A DNA stretch of 64,000 nucleotides from Candidatus Melainabacteria bacterium (lineage in GTDB: Bacteria > Cyanobacteriota > Vampirovibrionia > Obscuribacterales > Obscuribacteraceae): contig CP064963.1 of assembly GCA_016699165.1 (NCBI GenBank), forward strand, positions 1,178,001 to 1,242,000, in the 5' to 3' direction. Below are positions 54,244-63,683 of the stretch, in pieces. Within the stretch, counting starts at the first letter, position 1. Each line of letters begins with the position of its first letter. The notes beneath the pieces were generated by a model. It ran no database searches and was not told where the DNA came from. It was given only the letters and a program-made list of their open reading frames with translations. The translations under genes were made by a program, and so were the position numbers.

Positions 54244-55410
54244 GTGCAGACCTTAACTCCAAAGAAGCCGCAACAACCAAAGCAACACCCAGAAGCTCCG
54301 CAAAAGAAGTCGAAGCTCTTTCTGCACAGCGCAGTTTTTGCTATTGCACTGTTCTTGCTCGTCAATGTGGTGATGCTTGCAGTACTTGGTCCACCGCGCG
54401 CTTACTCAAACAATATTTGGAATGGCACAGGCTCAATTGATATCACTCTTAAAGACTATCGCGCTCTTGCTAAGAAGCCCGATGTAGCCTTGCTTGGCTC
54501 GTCTATTGTTATGTATCCATTCTGGGCAATGGACTTCAATAATGACAAACAAAATACAGGCGATATTTTCCATCACCATCGCTCATTTGCTTTGGAAAAG
54601 GTCTTGAACACTGGAAACGACAAAAAATACGATGTGTTCAGTCTAGCCATTTTTGGTCAGATGGCATCGGATGTTTATATCTTCGCAAACGAATTATTCA
54701 AGCCAAACGAAACGCCCAAAGTGGCTGTTTGGGGCATTGCACCTCGCGATTTTTATGATGCAGAACTTGCATCACCAATGAATACAATCACTTTCCAACG
54801 CATGGTCGGATTGCAAAATCTAGGTCCTTACGCTGAGCAATATTTGCCTAGCTACCAGCAGAAACTGGACTTCATTTTATCCAAAGGCATTTATCTTTAT
54901 GGTCAGCGCTGGTACGTGCAAAAAGAAGTCCGCAAGGGCTTCAACAAATTGTATAGCGCCATGTTTGGTGTGACTGAAGCTGAATACAAACCAAATCAAG
55001 GATTCAACGTTCAGCATCAGGGCGCATTGCCTGATCCAAAATTCTTGTGGGATTTGTCTGTAAAAGAATACAAGTCGCGTTATCGCAACATCGACACAGA
55101 AAAGCTAACTACACAGATGCGCTTTTCTAAGAAGCTGATTGAGATGTGCAAAGACAAAGGCGTAAAACTAATAGTAGTAAATATGCCATTGTCTGACTCC
55201 AATCGCGGTATCATGCCAGATGGATTTTATAACGCTTACATCAAAGAAGTAAAAGCACTTGCCGAAGCTGGTGGTGCCGACTTTGTAGATGTTGGTGCAG
55301 ATCCTCAATTCGACAGAATGGACTACTGGGACACTGCCCACATGAATCATTCGGGTGGCTACAAGCTGATAGACAAGCTTGCTCCCGCTATCAAAAAATA
55401 TTTGCCTTAG
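54244..55410 (+). CDS. SGNH/DltD-like membrane-anchored hydrolase or acyltransferase
   Basis: 388 residues, GTG start with AAGG seven bases upstream. A basic, Pro-rich N-terminus and one membrane helix (FAIALFLLVNVVMLAVLG) precede an extracytoplasmic domain. SGNH elements are the Ser block VALLGSSIVMY and the Asp-His block YWDTAHMNHSGG. These resemble DltD/AlgJ-type O-acylation partners. It ends the GT2-GT-C-epimerase run and may modify the glycan. The catalytic assignment is tentative. Confidence 0.65.
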   Translation: MQTLTPKKPQQPKQHPEAPQKKSKLFLHSAVFAIALFLLVNVVMLAVLGPPRAYSNNIWNGTGSIDITLKDYRALAKKPDVALLGSSIVMYPFWAMDFNNDKQNTGDIFHHHRSFALEKVLNTGNDKKYDVFSLAIFGQMASDVYIFANELFKPNETPKVAVWGIAPRDFYDAELASPMNTITFQRMVGLQNLGPYAEQYLPSYQQKLDFILSKGIYLYGQRWYVQKEVRKGFNKLYSAMFGVTEAEYKPNQGFNVQHQGALPDPKFLWDLSVKEYKSRYRNIDTEKLTTQMRFSKKLIEMCKDKGVKLIVVNMPLSDSNRGIMPDGFYNAYIKEVKALAEAGGADFVDVGADPQFDRMDYWDTAHMNHSGGYKLIDKLAPAIKKYLP

Positions 55411-55427
55411 CTCAAATTTTAAATTAG

Positions 55428-56054
55428 CTATTTAGGCATCATCATGTAATATACAGCGCCACCAATGGCGATGGCAACCATGACTATTAGCAAAACCACG
55501 TTCATTGCACCTTGCGATTCCATCTTGTTGGAAGTTTCACGCATGTGACTTACAGAGGCGTTTGCGCGTGTCATGTCCTCAGACATTTTCTTTTCGCGCA
55601 TTTGACGCATTTGTTCTCTTTGTGCTTCAAGCTTGTCCATGGCTTGTTTGTGTGCGATTTCTTTGGCCGCTACACGTGCAATCACGTCGGGCAATTGATT
55701 GACCACACTTTTGTCATCGAGAAAATCGACAGCACCTTTAGACATTGCGCTTTTAACCAAGACACCGTCCAAGACTTCGTTACCTATAAGATAATGCGTC
55801 TCGGGAAATAGTTGCTTTAATTCGCTGAGCAAATTAAGTCCGGCTTCTGGATCTGGCGCAAGCTCAATCCAAACTACCTTGGGATGCAATTCTGTGATGC
55901 GCTCTTTGGCATTTAGTCTTTGAGCAGAACCGACATAATTTAAGTCAGCGCAATTAGCCACAATTGCTTCAAGATGTGGCAGTTTGCCCAGACTTTCTTC
56001 GCAAACTATTAGAGTAGACAAATTCAAGTCGAATACCTCGGTCGAGCGATACAT
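55428..56054 (-). CDS. Receiver-like protein with C-terminal membrane anchor
   Basis: 208 residues. Residues ~1-125 have receiver-like alternation (STLIVCEESLGKLPHLEA, VVWIELAPDPEAGLNLL, AMSKGAVDFLDDKSV), but the phospho-Asp position reads Glu (WIELAP). A long coiled coil (~130-175, QREQMRQMREKKMSED) leads to one C-terminal helix (VVLLIVMVAIAIGGAVYYMM). It is probably a tail-anchored, non-phosphorylated signalling or scaffold protein. The closest idea is a TadZ/CpaE-type receiver. Confidence 0.65.
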   Translation of the reverse strand: MYRSTEVFDLNLSTLIVCEESLGKLPHLEAIVANCADLNYVGSAQRLNAKERITELHPKVVWIELAPDPEAGLNLLSELKQLFPETHYLIGNEVLDGVLVKSAMSKGAVDFLDDKSVVNQLPDVIARVAAKEIAHKQAMDKLEAQREQMRQMREKKMSEDMTRANASVSHMRETSNKMESQGAMNVVLLIVMVAIAIGGAVYYMMMPK

Positions 56055-56061
56055 CTAAAGA

Positions 56062-57027
56062 CTAGTTTATAAGCTTGACTTCTCTATCAATTAATTCCTT
56101 AGTCGCAGTAAAAACTGACTCTACACTTATCTGTGTCATGCATCGTTTTGTTCTATCACTTTGGTAACAGTCCCAAGATTGCCAATAGTTTGGTTTATTA
56201 AATTGGTCAGGTTCTCTGAATTCAAGCAGGGAATTGTAATCGCCTTGCATTTCTCTTATAAGACACTCTTCCAGGCAAACTGGGGCAGAAAGCGAGATCA
56301 GGTGTTTGAATCGACGCTTAAAAATACTATTTTGACGAAAAAGCATCACTGTGTTGATGCCCTGATTAACGGCGATATGACTGAGTCCAGTATCTACTCC
56401 CACGACCATAAGCGCGCTTGATATAACATCCACAGCGGATTCTAAATCCGGCGTTTCGATATGCGCCAAGCCATTCTTGCATAGCTTATCGACTACTTCT
56501 GATTTTTCTTTCTGTCCTATTACAAGACACTCAAGTCCAATTTGATTCAGGCTTGAAGCAAGCTGCATGAAGTGTTCGACGGGCCAACATTTCATCGAAC
56601 CAGCAGAACCTGCAATGAAAATCACTTTGTTCTTTGCTTCAACGACTGGCTTAAAATTAAGCACCAGTCGCTTTTTTTCTGATTTGGCTATGCCAAGATC
56701 GGAGCTTATAATTTCGACCACATCGCCAATGCAATAATCAGGATAAGCTGTTTTGAATTCTTTAGAGCCCCATATAAACTGAGTTTGCAACTTGTGGTCA
56801 CGCATATTTAAATATCGGTCGGACACAGACAAATTAGATGGGTCAAAATCCACCTCGTCAAGGCTGCCTGCCAGTCCCGGTATGCGTCGTGCAAGCCCTT
56901 TTTGCGGAGCTCCTCGAACGACAAGATAAGTTGGCATTCCTGTAGAAATCAAGCCTTCCAGAGCTGGCAGAGAGACTATGAGGTCGCCTAATCCCTGGGC
57001 GATTGGAGAGAGGTAGTAAGAACTCAA
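56062..57027 (-). CDS. GT9 (heptosyltransferase-like) glycosyltransferase
   Basis: 321 residues. N-terminal GLGDLIVSLPALEGL, central FIAGSAGSMKCWPVEHFMQL, and VVGVDTGLSHIAVNQGI, which are the GT9 landmarks. No signal peptide. It probably adds a sugar in LPS core or other glycan assembly, in keeping with the surface-glycan genes upstream. It lies eight bases before the receiver-like gene. Confidence 0.82.
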   Translation of the reverse strand: MSSYYLSPIAQGLGDLIVSLPALEGLISTGMPTYLVVRGAPQKGLARRIPGLAGSLDEVDFDPSNLSVSDRYLNMRDHKLQTQFIWGSKEFKTAYPDYCIGDVVEIISSDLGIAKSEKKRLVLNFKPVVEAKNKVIFIAGSAGSMKCWPVEHFMQLASSLNQIGLECLVIGQKEKSEVVDKLCKNGLAHIETPDLESAVDVISSALMVVGVDTGLSHIAVNQGINTVMLFRQNSIFKRRFKHLISLSAPVCLEECLIREMQGDYNSLLEFREPDQFNKPNYWQSWDCYQSDRTKRCMTQISVESVFTATKELIDREVKLIN

Positions 57028-57102
57028 GATTTATTTCCGGTCGGATCTCTGCATTCTTGAGATTATCGTATAAACTTGATTTTACAAGGACTTTTTTATT
57101 TG

Positions 57103-58038
57103 ATGGAACAGACCCAGGAAATAGTCAACGCCCCAAGCAACGAACAAAAGCCTGTACGGGCTTTGATCCTGCCGGGTGGTGGCGGGCGTGGCGCTTATCA
57201 AGTTGGGGTCATTAAGGCTCTTTTTGAGCGCGGGCTCGAATTTGATATGGCATTTGGTACGAGCATTGGCGGAATCAATGCCACCCTTCTGGCTCAGGGT
57301 CAGATAAAGAGATTAGAAGAGTTGTGGTGCAGTATCAAAAGCAGCGACATTTTTTCGCTTCCATCCGCTCCCCAAATTGGTCGATTGATTTTAGGACACA
57401 AACTAGGACTGCTCGATACAAACCCGCTTGAAGCATTGCTCAGGCGTGAATTGGACTTGAATAAACTGAAAAAAAGCAATATGAAAATCGGCTGGTGCAC
57501 AACCGATTTGTGTAGTCTGGAAACACGCTTCATCACTATCGACGATATCTTTTCCACGAACGAGCTTTTAGACGTCTTAATGGCGACCTCAGCAATTCCT
57601 ATGGCTTTTCCGCCTCGTCACATCCACGGCTCGGGACTTTGGGTGGATGGCGGACTTGTGCGCAATACACCGATGGAAATGGCTGTGAATCTAGGTGCTG
57701 ACGAAGTCTATATGGTGCTTTTACATCCTCAGCAAATAAATGTTTGTCCTGTAAATATGTTTGAGGTGTTGGTGCGATGTCTCGATATCGTGCTTGATGC
57801 ATCTGCGCGCAAAGAAGTGCATTCTATCGAGTTGTATAACAGACTGATTGCTGGTGGTTCGGAAGAATCGCGAGGACGCAAAAATGTCAAAGTGCGCGTT
57901 TTTCAACCACGCAAACCAGTGAATACTACGTTGCTTGAAATTGACCCTGAGCGCTCGCGCAAGCTCATTATGCAAGGCTATAACGAAGGTTGCGAACTGC
58001 TCGATCTTTACGATAAGACCGAGCACTTACAAGTTTAA
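57103..58038 (+). CDS. Patatin-like phospholipase
   Basis: 311 residues from ATG 57103 (AAGGA ~11 bases upstream). The frame extends to a TTG nine codons earlier. Catalytic motifs are the oxyanion loop PGGGGRGAYQ, the nucleophile elbow GTSIG with Ser54, and the Asp of VDGGLV (~190). It hydrolyses acyl esters of phospholipids or lysolipids. No signal peptide, so the substrate is probably the inner leaflet. Confidence 0.9.
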   Translation: MEQTQEIVNAPSNEQKPVRALILPGGGGRGAYQVGVIKALFERGLEFDMAFGTSIGGINATLLAQGQIKRLEELWCSIKSSDIFSLPSAPQIGRLILGHKLGLLDTNPLEALLRRELDLNKLKKSNMKIGWCTTDLCSLETRFITIDDIFSTNELLDVLMATSAIPMAFPPRHIHGSGLWVDGGLVRNTPMEMAVNLGADEVYMVLLHPQQINVCPVNMFEVLVRCLDIVLDASARKEVHSIELYNRLIAGGSEESRGRKNVKVRVFQPRKPVNTTLLEIDPERSRKLIMQGYNEGCELLDLYDKTEHLQV

Positions 58039-58047
58039 ATTTTAAAG

Positions 58048-58554
58048 TTAGTACTGAAATCCGTTTTTGCGAATGTGAATCATAGATTCAAGTTCTGGAT
58101 TCAAAATGGAGCCATTGGTGATTTCACCAAGCACCAGATTGTGATCGCCAGAATCTACTACTGTATGAACTTTGCAAATGAGATAACCAATCGCTTTGTT
58201 AAAGACAGGCGGACCTGCGTGTTCTAGCCTGTCTAAGCCAGCAAAACGTGCGTGTGCTTCTTCGGGTGTCTTTACAGGTTTTGCAAAATTCTTGAAGATG
58301 TCCATGTTTTCTTTGGACAAAATATTCACTGCAAACTCCGAATTTTTCTCAAGCAAACTAGCAATATGTCTTGATTTGTTTATGGCAACAGACACCACAG
58401 GCGGTGTGAATGAAGATTGGCAAATCCAGGTAGCAAGCATGCCGTCGAGTTCTTCACCATCTCTTGTGGTTACGATGTATACGCCATTTGCAATTTTGCC
58501 TAAAGGCGGACCCACTTTTTCTTTCAAATCGGATTCACTGAGTGCGGTGCTCAT
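58048..58554 (-). CDS. Flavin reductase-like FMN-binding protein
   Basis: 168 residues of the flavin reductase fold: IANGVYIVTTRDGEELDGML, SFTPPVVSVAINKSRH, FAVNILSKEN and GDHNLVLGEI. Cyanobacterial flavodiiron proteins carry a similar domain. It would reduce FMN/FAD with NAD(P)H, or bind FMN as an electron carrier. It stands alone at the end of the yvcK operon (seven bases away). Confidence 0.85.
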   Translation of the reverse strand: MSTALSESDLKEKVGPPLGKIANGVYIVTTRDGEELDGMLATWICQSSFTPPVVSVAINKSRHIASLLEKNSEFAVNILSKENMDIFKNFAKPVKTPEEAHARFAGLDRLEHAGPPVFNKAIGYLICKVHTVVDSGDHNLVLGEITNGSILNPELESMIHIRKNGFQY

Positions 58555-58561
58555 CGGTTCT

Positions 58562-59974
58562 TTATCTCCTTGTTGCTAAAGCTTCTTTGGATTCTTCACT
58601 CGTTGTGGTTTCTGGAAGAGTAATATCTTTTACTTCAAGCGTCTCACCCGGCGGCTTTTTGATTCCCTTTTTTTTTCGGCCAAACCAGATCATAATATTT
58701 TTGGCAAGCTTGCCCGAGTCATGATAGTGTCCTGAATTTTTGCCAATTAAAATGCCGGTGACAGGCTCGACTCCAAGCGCTTTTAGCTTTTCCGGATCAA
58801 GTGCCACTTCCTGAAATACTGAATTATCTCCAAGAGGTGGTGCTTTTTTGTTTACTAGAACACAATCTAAAAGCGGACCGATAGCTTCTAGTTCCGACAC
58901 GGTTCCAGGCTCTCTTGCATGTTGAAGAATAGCGGCTACGTGGTCACCGACTGTGTATCCAAGCGTTTCTCCAACCTGGGTCAAAACATTGCAGACATAT
59001 ATCTTTTTCGCTTTTGATTTTCGTATTGCATCGCTTACACCTGGCACAAGCAAATTTGGAATGATTGAGGTGTAAAGACTGCCCGGCGCAATTACGATTA
59101 ATTCGGCATATTTAATAGCTTCTAGCGCTGCTGGAGTGGCTTTCAAATGCACTGGCTCAAGTGTGAGTTGTTTGATTCTGCCGCACGCTTCTGTTATGTG
59201 TGACTCGCCGCGAATAATTCGGCCGTCTTCTAACTCAGCTACTAATTGAATAGATTCAAGTGTTGATGGAAGCACGCTACCGCGCATGTTTAACACGCGA
59301 CCAGCTACACGTACCGATTCGACAAAATCGCCTTTGGTAAGAGTATAGAGAGCAGTCAAAAACAAATTGCCGAAACTATGTCCTTCAAGACCGCCACCAG
59401 ATTCAAATCTATAATTGAAAAGCTCGGTTACAAGCGTTTCTTCATCAGCTAAAGCAGTAATACAGTTTCTGATATCACCAGGAGGAAGTACACCTAACTC
59501 GGCTCGAAGTCTGCCAGAGCTGCCACCATCATCTCCCACGGTTACTATGGCTGTGATGTTATTTGTGTATCGTTTCATTCCCCGAAGTAAAGTTGGAAGA
59601 CCAGTTCCACCACCGATAACAACTACTTTGGGTCCGCGCTCTAAATGTCTGCGTCTATAAAGAACATCGGGAATAGACTCTGTCTGATTACCATAAGCCT
59701 GAACGATTGAAATAATCATGCGGATGATAGCGCCGCCCACAACAACGCCGCTAACACTTATAAGTACGATGCCCGAAGCTCTGTGAGGAATGACGTCTGT
59801 TGCATGCTCTAGCATCTCACGCAGAAAGGCACCAGAAACAGCTATTGGGTGATAACCAAGCAAAAGTAAAATGCCGATTACGATACCGATAATGCCAGCC
59901 ATTAGAATTACAATCCAGCGCTTTAAGCCTGGAAGCATCAGAGACCTGAAGCGATAGAGAGGACCTTTTTTCAT
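58562..59974 (-). CDS. YvcK/CofD-like UDP-sugar-binding protein with membrane anchor
   Basis: 470 residues. Two N-terminal membrane helices (WIVILMAGIIGIVIGILLLL and IVLISVSGVVVGGAIIRMII) precede the YvcK/CofD domain: KVVVIGGGTGLPTLLRGMK, TVGDDGGSSGRLR, LPPGDIRNC, EGHSFGNLFL and IAPGSLYTSIIPNLLV. YvcK proteins influence carbon metabolism and cell-wall precursor use. The membrane-anchored form is common in cyanobacteria. It overlaps the RapZ-C gene by four bases. Confidence 0.92.
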   Translation of the reverse strand: MKKGPLYRFRSLMLPGLKRWIVILMAGIIGIVIGILLLLGYHPIAVSGAFLREMLEHATDVIPHRASGIVLISVSGVVVGGAIIRMIISIVQAYGNQTESIPDVLYRRRHLERGPKVVVIGGGTGLPTLLRGMKRYTNNITAIVTVGDDGGSSGRLRAELGVLPPGDIRNCITALADEETLVTELFNYRFESGGGLEGHSFGNLFLTALYTLTKGDFVESVRVAGRVLNMRGSVLPSTLESIQLVAELEDGRIIRGESHITEACGRIKQLTLEPVHLKATPAALEAIKYAELIVIAPGSLYTSIIPNLLVPGVSDAIRKSKAKKIYVCNVLTQVGETLGYTVGDHVAAILQHAREPGTVSELEAIGPLLDCVLVNKKAPPLGDNSVFQEVALDPEKLKALGVEPVTGILIGKNSGHYHDSGKLAKNIMIWFGRKKKGIKKPPGETLEVKDITLPETTTSEESKEALATRR

Positions 59975-60393
59975 GCCTTCATTTCCGCCACGTCTAAATT
60001 GCTGTGTTTTCTGATTACGTTATAACCTGGAAATTCGTCTTGCAGTCTTTTATAAAGACCCTCAACCATGGCTGTAGAACGATGCTGTCCGCCAGTGCAG
60101 CCGATTGCCACCACTAATTTGTTTGACTTACCTGCTATCACCGCCGGTAGTGCACAATGTATTAGCCCCATCAGATTGTCTAGCGTTCTTTGAGCTAAGT
60201 CTTGGTTCAACACATACTCTTGCACAGGCTCATCAAGCCCAGTGAGTGGACGTAGCCCGTCAACCCAATATGGATTGTCCAGAAAACGAACATCTAAAAC
60301 TAGGTTAGCGTGGGGTGTTTTTGAATGCTTAAATCCAAAAGAAATAAGCTGAATTTGTGGAGTAACACTTTCGTCAATCGAATTTTCGGACAT
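59971..60393 (-). CDS. Stand-alone RapZ C-terminal domain protein
   Basis: 140 residues matching only the C-terminal half of RapZ/YvcJ: SFGFKHSKTPHANLVLDVRF, NPYWVDGLRPLTGLD, VAIGCTGGQHRS. The P-loop N-terminal domain is missing, and no fragment of it is seen upstream. The C-terminal half is the part that binds RNA and metabolite in E. coli RapZ. The YvcK-RapZ neighbourhood is the usual one. Overlap ATGA with yvcK. Confidence 0.88.
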   Translation of the reverse strand: MSENSIDESVTPQIQLISFGFKHSKTPHANLVLDVRFLDNPYWVDGLRPLTGLDEPVQEYVLNQDLAQRTLDNLMGLIHCALPAVIAGKSNKLVVAIGCTGGQHRSTAMVEGLYKRLQDEFPGYNVIRKHSNLDVAEMKA

Positions 60394-60401
60394 TGCCGCT
60401 T

Positions 60402-60995
60402 TTAGCTCACCATCGACTTACTTTTAGAAATATTTATGGTCTGACCAGCTTCTTCCTTAAGCTGTGTCTCAAGTTCAATAACGTCACCTTCGCCAAGTCC
60501 TTGCTTAGCCATTTCAAGGTCGCGCTGAATAGCCGATACAGCTTTATCGATAAAGAGTTCGCCATCGAGATGGTCCATTTCATGCTGTATAGCCCTGCAA
60601 AGCAAATTGTTTTCTGCTTCTATTTTTAATTCCTGACCATTTAAATTTTGATATTTGACCACTACTTTGCGCGCTCTGCGTACTTCAAAGTAGACACCTG
60701 GGAAGCTTAAACAACCTTCCTGACCGGTCATTTCGCCTTCCTGGCTCAGTATTACTGGATTAATAAAAACTATTGGGCGTCTTGGATGTTCTTCGCTACC
60801 AGCATTGACGTCTATGACCATCATTCGCTTTGAAACGCCGACCTGAGGAGCCGCCAGTCCCACACCATCATTTTCGTACATAGTATCGAGCATGTCTTGA
60901 GCCAGTTTACGCACCGACTTATCGAACATTGTAATCTTCTTATTGCTAGCTTTCAGGACCGGGTCCGGATAATATCTAACTTTGAGCTTGGACAT
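60402..60995 (-). CDS. def: Peptide deformylase
   Basis: 197 residues. It removes the N-formyl group from new proteins. The three motifs are GVGLAAPQVG (44-53), EGCLS with Cys95, and HEMDH (His138, Glu139, His142). A C-terminal extension after ~155 is polar and helical. It starts the def-rapZ-C-yvcK-flavin reductase run. No fmt gene follows. Confidence 0.96.
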   Translation of the reverse strand: MSKLKVRYYPDPVLKASNKKITMFDKSVRKLAQDMLDTMYENDGVGLAAPQVGVSKRMMVIDVNAGSEEHPRRPIVFINPVILSQEGEMTGQEGCLSFPGVYFEVRRARKVVVKYQNLNGQELKIEAENNLLCRAIQHEMDHLDGELFIDKAVSAIQRDLEMAKQGLGEGDVIELETQLKEEAGQTINISKSKSMVS

Positions 60996-61087
60996 CGCCT
61001 CATTGCCTCAGGAAAATTTAGTCATCCTTGTCGATATTACCATAATCTTGACATTAATTCATCAAAACAGGCTTTCTATCTAGATTC

Positions 61088-62056
61088 ATGAACATTCTAA
61101 AGTCAAGAAAAACATATAAATTAGCCATATTTTTACAGTTTCTTTGCCTCTCCTCTCAAGCTGCCAACGCCAGCGATTGGGGCTATGAAGACAGCCCCCA
61201 GTCAAATCCCAAAATTGAGATACCTGAGCATCCCAATCAAAAAAAACCTCTTTTGCCTAAGCCTAAAGAAGGTCCCATCGAGCAGCGCGCTACGCCAGGC
61301 AAACTAATCGGAGCTCCTAAATCGACCAAAGAGCCATCCAAAGCGGCCCCGACTTCTATAACCAAATCCTGGCTTGAATTACTTGGTCTAATCCATCAAA
61401 CAAGCTCCGATTTGCCCGAAAAATTTTCTCCAGACAAATTGCCCGCTCAATTGCAAGGAGACCAGCGCGAGCGCTTCGAGACCATTTTAAACTCTATTAA
61501 CAAAGATCCTGAAGTCGCACAAATCCAGAACTACTGGTCAACTCTGCGCCCCAAGCTAAACGATATGGATCACAGAGACAATTATCGCCTTTTGTTGCGC
61601 TCACTTTTGCGTATGAAAGCAAACAAAATGGAAGATTCAAATCCACTCAAAGAAATCATTCAAGAATCGCTTGGTGCCGACAGAATTGCAGTCTCAGGAA
61701 AAACCAATTTGAGCGAAGACGCAATTGGTGCATACACAGACATGACCTGTATTTTGTACGAAAAAACTCATCCAGGAAAAACTGTTGATGCAGACGACAA
61801 CAGAGCCGTTTTTGCTCAGTTAGTGCGCAACAAATTCGAGCAGGCACCAACTGAAGCAGATAAAAAAGCGATGAATGCTTTTCCTTTGACTTGGTCAATT
61901 TTTAGAATTTTATACACAAATGCCTCTGAAACAGAGCGTGATCAAATGTCTAAAGACCTCGCTCAAGGCAACAAATTTGCCAATATGAAAATCACCGACA
62001 AGACGCTAGCCCTGGTTTTGAGCCAGTTTCCCAAAGACAAAAAGCCTAGCCAATAA
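61088..62056 (+). CDS. Hypothetical secreted protein
   Basis: 322 residues. A signal peptide (YKLAIFLQFLCLSSQAANA) precedes a Pro/Lys-rich linker (~35-85, KKPLLPKPKEGPIEQRA). A helical domain follows with no recognised motif (RDNYRLLLRSLLRMKANKME, TFPLTW-like turn). It overlaps the convergent UbiA gene by 11 bases. Function unknown. Confidence 0.65.
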   Translation: MNILKSRKTYKLAIFLQFLCLSSQAANASDWGYEDSPQSNPKIEIPEHPNQKKPLLPKPKEGPIEQRATPGKLIGAPKSTKEPSKAAPTSITKSWLELLGLIHQTSSDLPEKFSPDKLPAQLQGDQRERFETILNSINKDPEVAQIQNYWSTLRPKLNDMDHRDNYRLLLRSLLRMKANKMEDSNPLKEIIQESLGADRIAVSGKTNLSEDAIGAYTDMTCILYEKTHPGKTVDADDNRAVFAQLVRNKFEQAPTEADKKAMNAFPLTWSIFRILYTNASETERDQMSKDLAQGNKFANMKITDKTLALVLSQFPKDKKPSQ

Positions 62057-62975
62057 CACTTTTGAGTAGTTTCATAGCTTCTGGTATGTAGCCATAAATA
62101 ACGCCAGCCGAAATCAAAACCCACAAAATGATACTGAGCTGAATGTGTCTGTCTTTGGCTAAAACTTCTTCTGGTGCAGCTGTAATTGTTTTTGTAGTGG
62201 ACAAGTATTGATAGCGAAAAATACCGTATGCCGCAAAGGGCAAGCTCAACATCATCCACTGACCATAAGGTGAGAAATAGCAATAAATGGCGTATGAAGT
62301 CAAAAGCGACGGCACCACCACGGCTTCCATACGATTGAGCAATTCGACACTATATTTGTCGAAAACTTTTCTGTGTTCAGAAGCTTTGTCTCCCAGTATT
62401 TGTAATTCCTGACGACGTTTTTCCAGAGCCAAAAACAATGCACCAAGGCTGGTGCATAGTAAAAACCAGGCAGACAGTGGAACATGGCAAGCCGCTCCCC
62501 CTGCCAGAGCACGTAGAACGAATCCGCAGGCAATGGAAAAACAATCAAGGATAGGTTGATTTTTCCAGGACAAATTATAGATGACTTGTAACACCAAATA
62601 AGCCACTAACACCAGTGCCACCGCCGGTCGTACCATAAAAGCAACGCTCAAGCCAATGAGCATGGCTGCTATTCCGACACCAGAGGCAACACCGGGAGAA
62701 ATTTTTCCAGAGGCAATTAGTCTTTTCTTTTTAGTGGGGTGATTAGCATCGGCTTCGCGATCTTTGATATCGTTTAAAACATAGACTGAGCCAGAAACCA
62801 GACACAAACACATCACACAAATTGTGACCGACAAAAGTGCGTTTGGATCTGAGAATTTGTGACCGAATAAAAGGGGTGTATAAGCAATTAAATTTTTGGT
62901 CCATTGTTTGGGACGCAAAACTCTAATTGAGGCGACTAAAATATTTGGTTTTTTCTCGCTTGCTTCTGGTGTCAT
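62046..62975 (-). CDS. UbiA-family prenyltransferase, DPPR-synthase-like
   Basis: 309 residues and about eight membrane helices. The first Asp motif is NDIKDREADANHPTKKKR, and a second Asp-rich loop is LALEKRRQELQ. The N-terminal RPKQWTKNLIAYTPLLFG matches decaprenyl-phosphate phosphoribosyltransferases, which attach phosphoribose to a polyprenyl phosphate for arabinan-type donors. Quinone or heme prenylation are the alternatives. It starts eight bases after the cobU frame ends. Confidence 0.8.
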   Translation of the reverse strand: MTPEASEKKPNILVASIRVLRPKQWTKNLIAYTPLLFGHKFSDPNALLSVTICVMCLCLVSGSVYVLNDIKDREADANHPTKKKRLIASGKISPGVASGVGIAAMLIGLSVAFMVRPAVALVLVAYLVLQVIYNLSWKNQPILDCFSIACGFVLRALAGGAACHVPLSAWFLLCTSLGALFLALEKRRQELQILGDKASEHRKVFDKYSVELLNRMEAVVVPSLLTSYAIYCYFSPYGQWMMLSLPFAAYGIFRYQYLSTTKTITAAPEEVLAKDRHIQLSIILWVLISAGVIYGYIPEAMKLLKSVIG

Positions 62976-62983
62976 ATTTGATA

Positions 62984-63519
62984 CTACTTAATTTTTACCG
63001 GAATTCCGCTCACGCATAAAAACACTTGCGATGCTCGCTCTGCCGTCATTTGATTGACGCGACCAAGAGCCTCTCTGTATTTTCTTGCCATACTGTGTTC
63101 GGGAATAATTCCAGAGCCCACTTCGTTTGTCACTATCAAAACTGTAAATCCTTTCGCAAAGCCAGAGAATCAAGTGTATTTTTAGCGTCATCGATAATTT
63201 GGTCGCGCCCCTTATCTTTCTCAATTATCAAATTTGAGACGTAAGCAGACAAACAGTCTAGTACAACCACACCGGGTCCTTGCGGTAAATTTCGCATGCA
63301 AGTAGCAACCTCGCAAGTAGTTTCAATCGTGTTCCAGCTTTCTGGACGTCTCTTTTGATGTGCTTCTATCTTTTCCGACAATTCTATATCGCCCGCCAGG
63401 CGGGGCATCGTGGCAAGATACGTGACAGATTTGTTTGCTTCGCGCGCCATTTTCTCGGCAAAAGTCGACTTGCCGGAAGAGGCACCACCTGTAATTAAAA
63501 TGAGATTAGTCAATTGCAT
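62984..63519 (-). pseudogene. cobU: Adenosylcobinamide kinase/guanylyltransferase gene with a frameshift
   Basis: From ATG 63519 the first frame has a P-loop (TGGASSGKSTFAE), TYLATMPRLAGD, HQKRRPESWNTIE and VVLDCLSAYVSNL. It then ends early (TGA near 63136) after DSLALRKD. The normal C-terminus continues in another frame: AKGFTVLIVTNEVGSGIIP, RKYREALGRVNQ, and VSGIPVKIK to a TAG at 62984. One base too few near 63158-63161 (GCTTTGCG) would explain it. With one base restored the protein has ~178 residues, the family length. True pseudogene, sequencing error and frameshifting cannot be told apart here. Confidence 0.88.
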
Positions 63520-63683
63520 AGTAAATCCCGGCTGCTCGGGTCATATATACTTACCCGCTCAAATGCCTATCTAAGAGAAATAGACATGAAACTAAATTAT
63601 TATCAGATTTAGACACAATGCAGGTACGCGCTAGCTTGAGGGGATAGAATGATCCCTGTGACTAGCAATTGGACGAAATCGGC

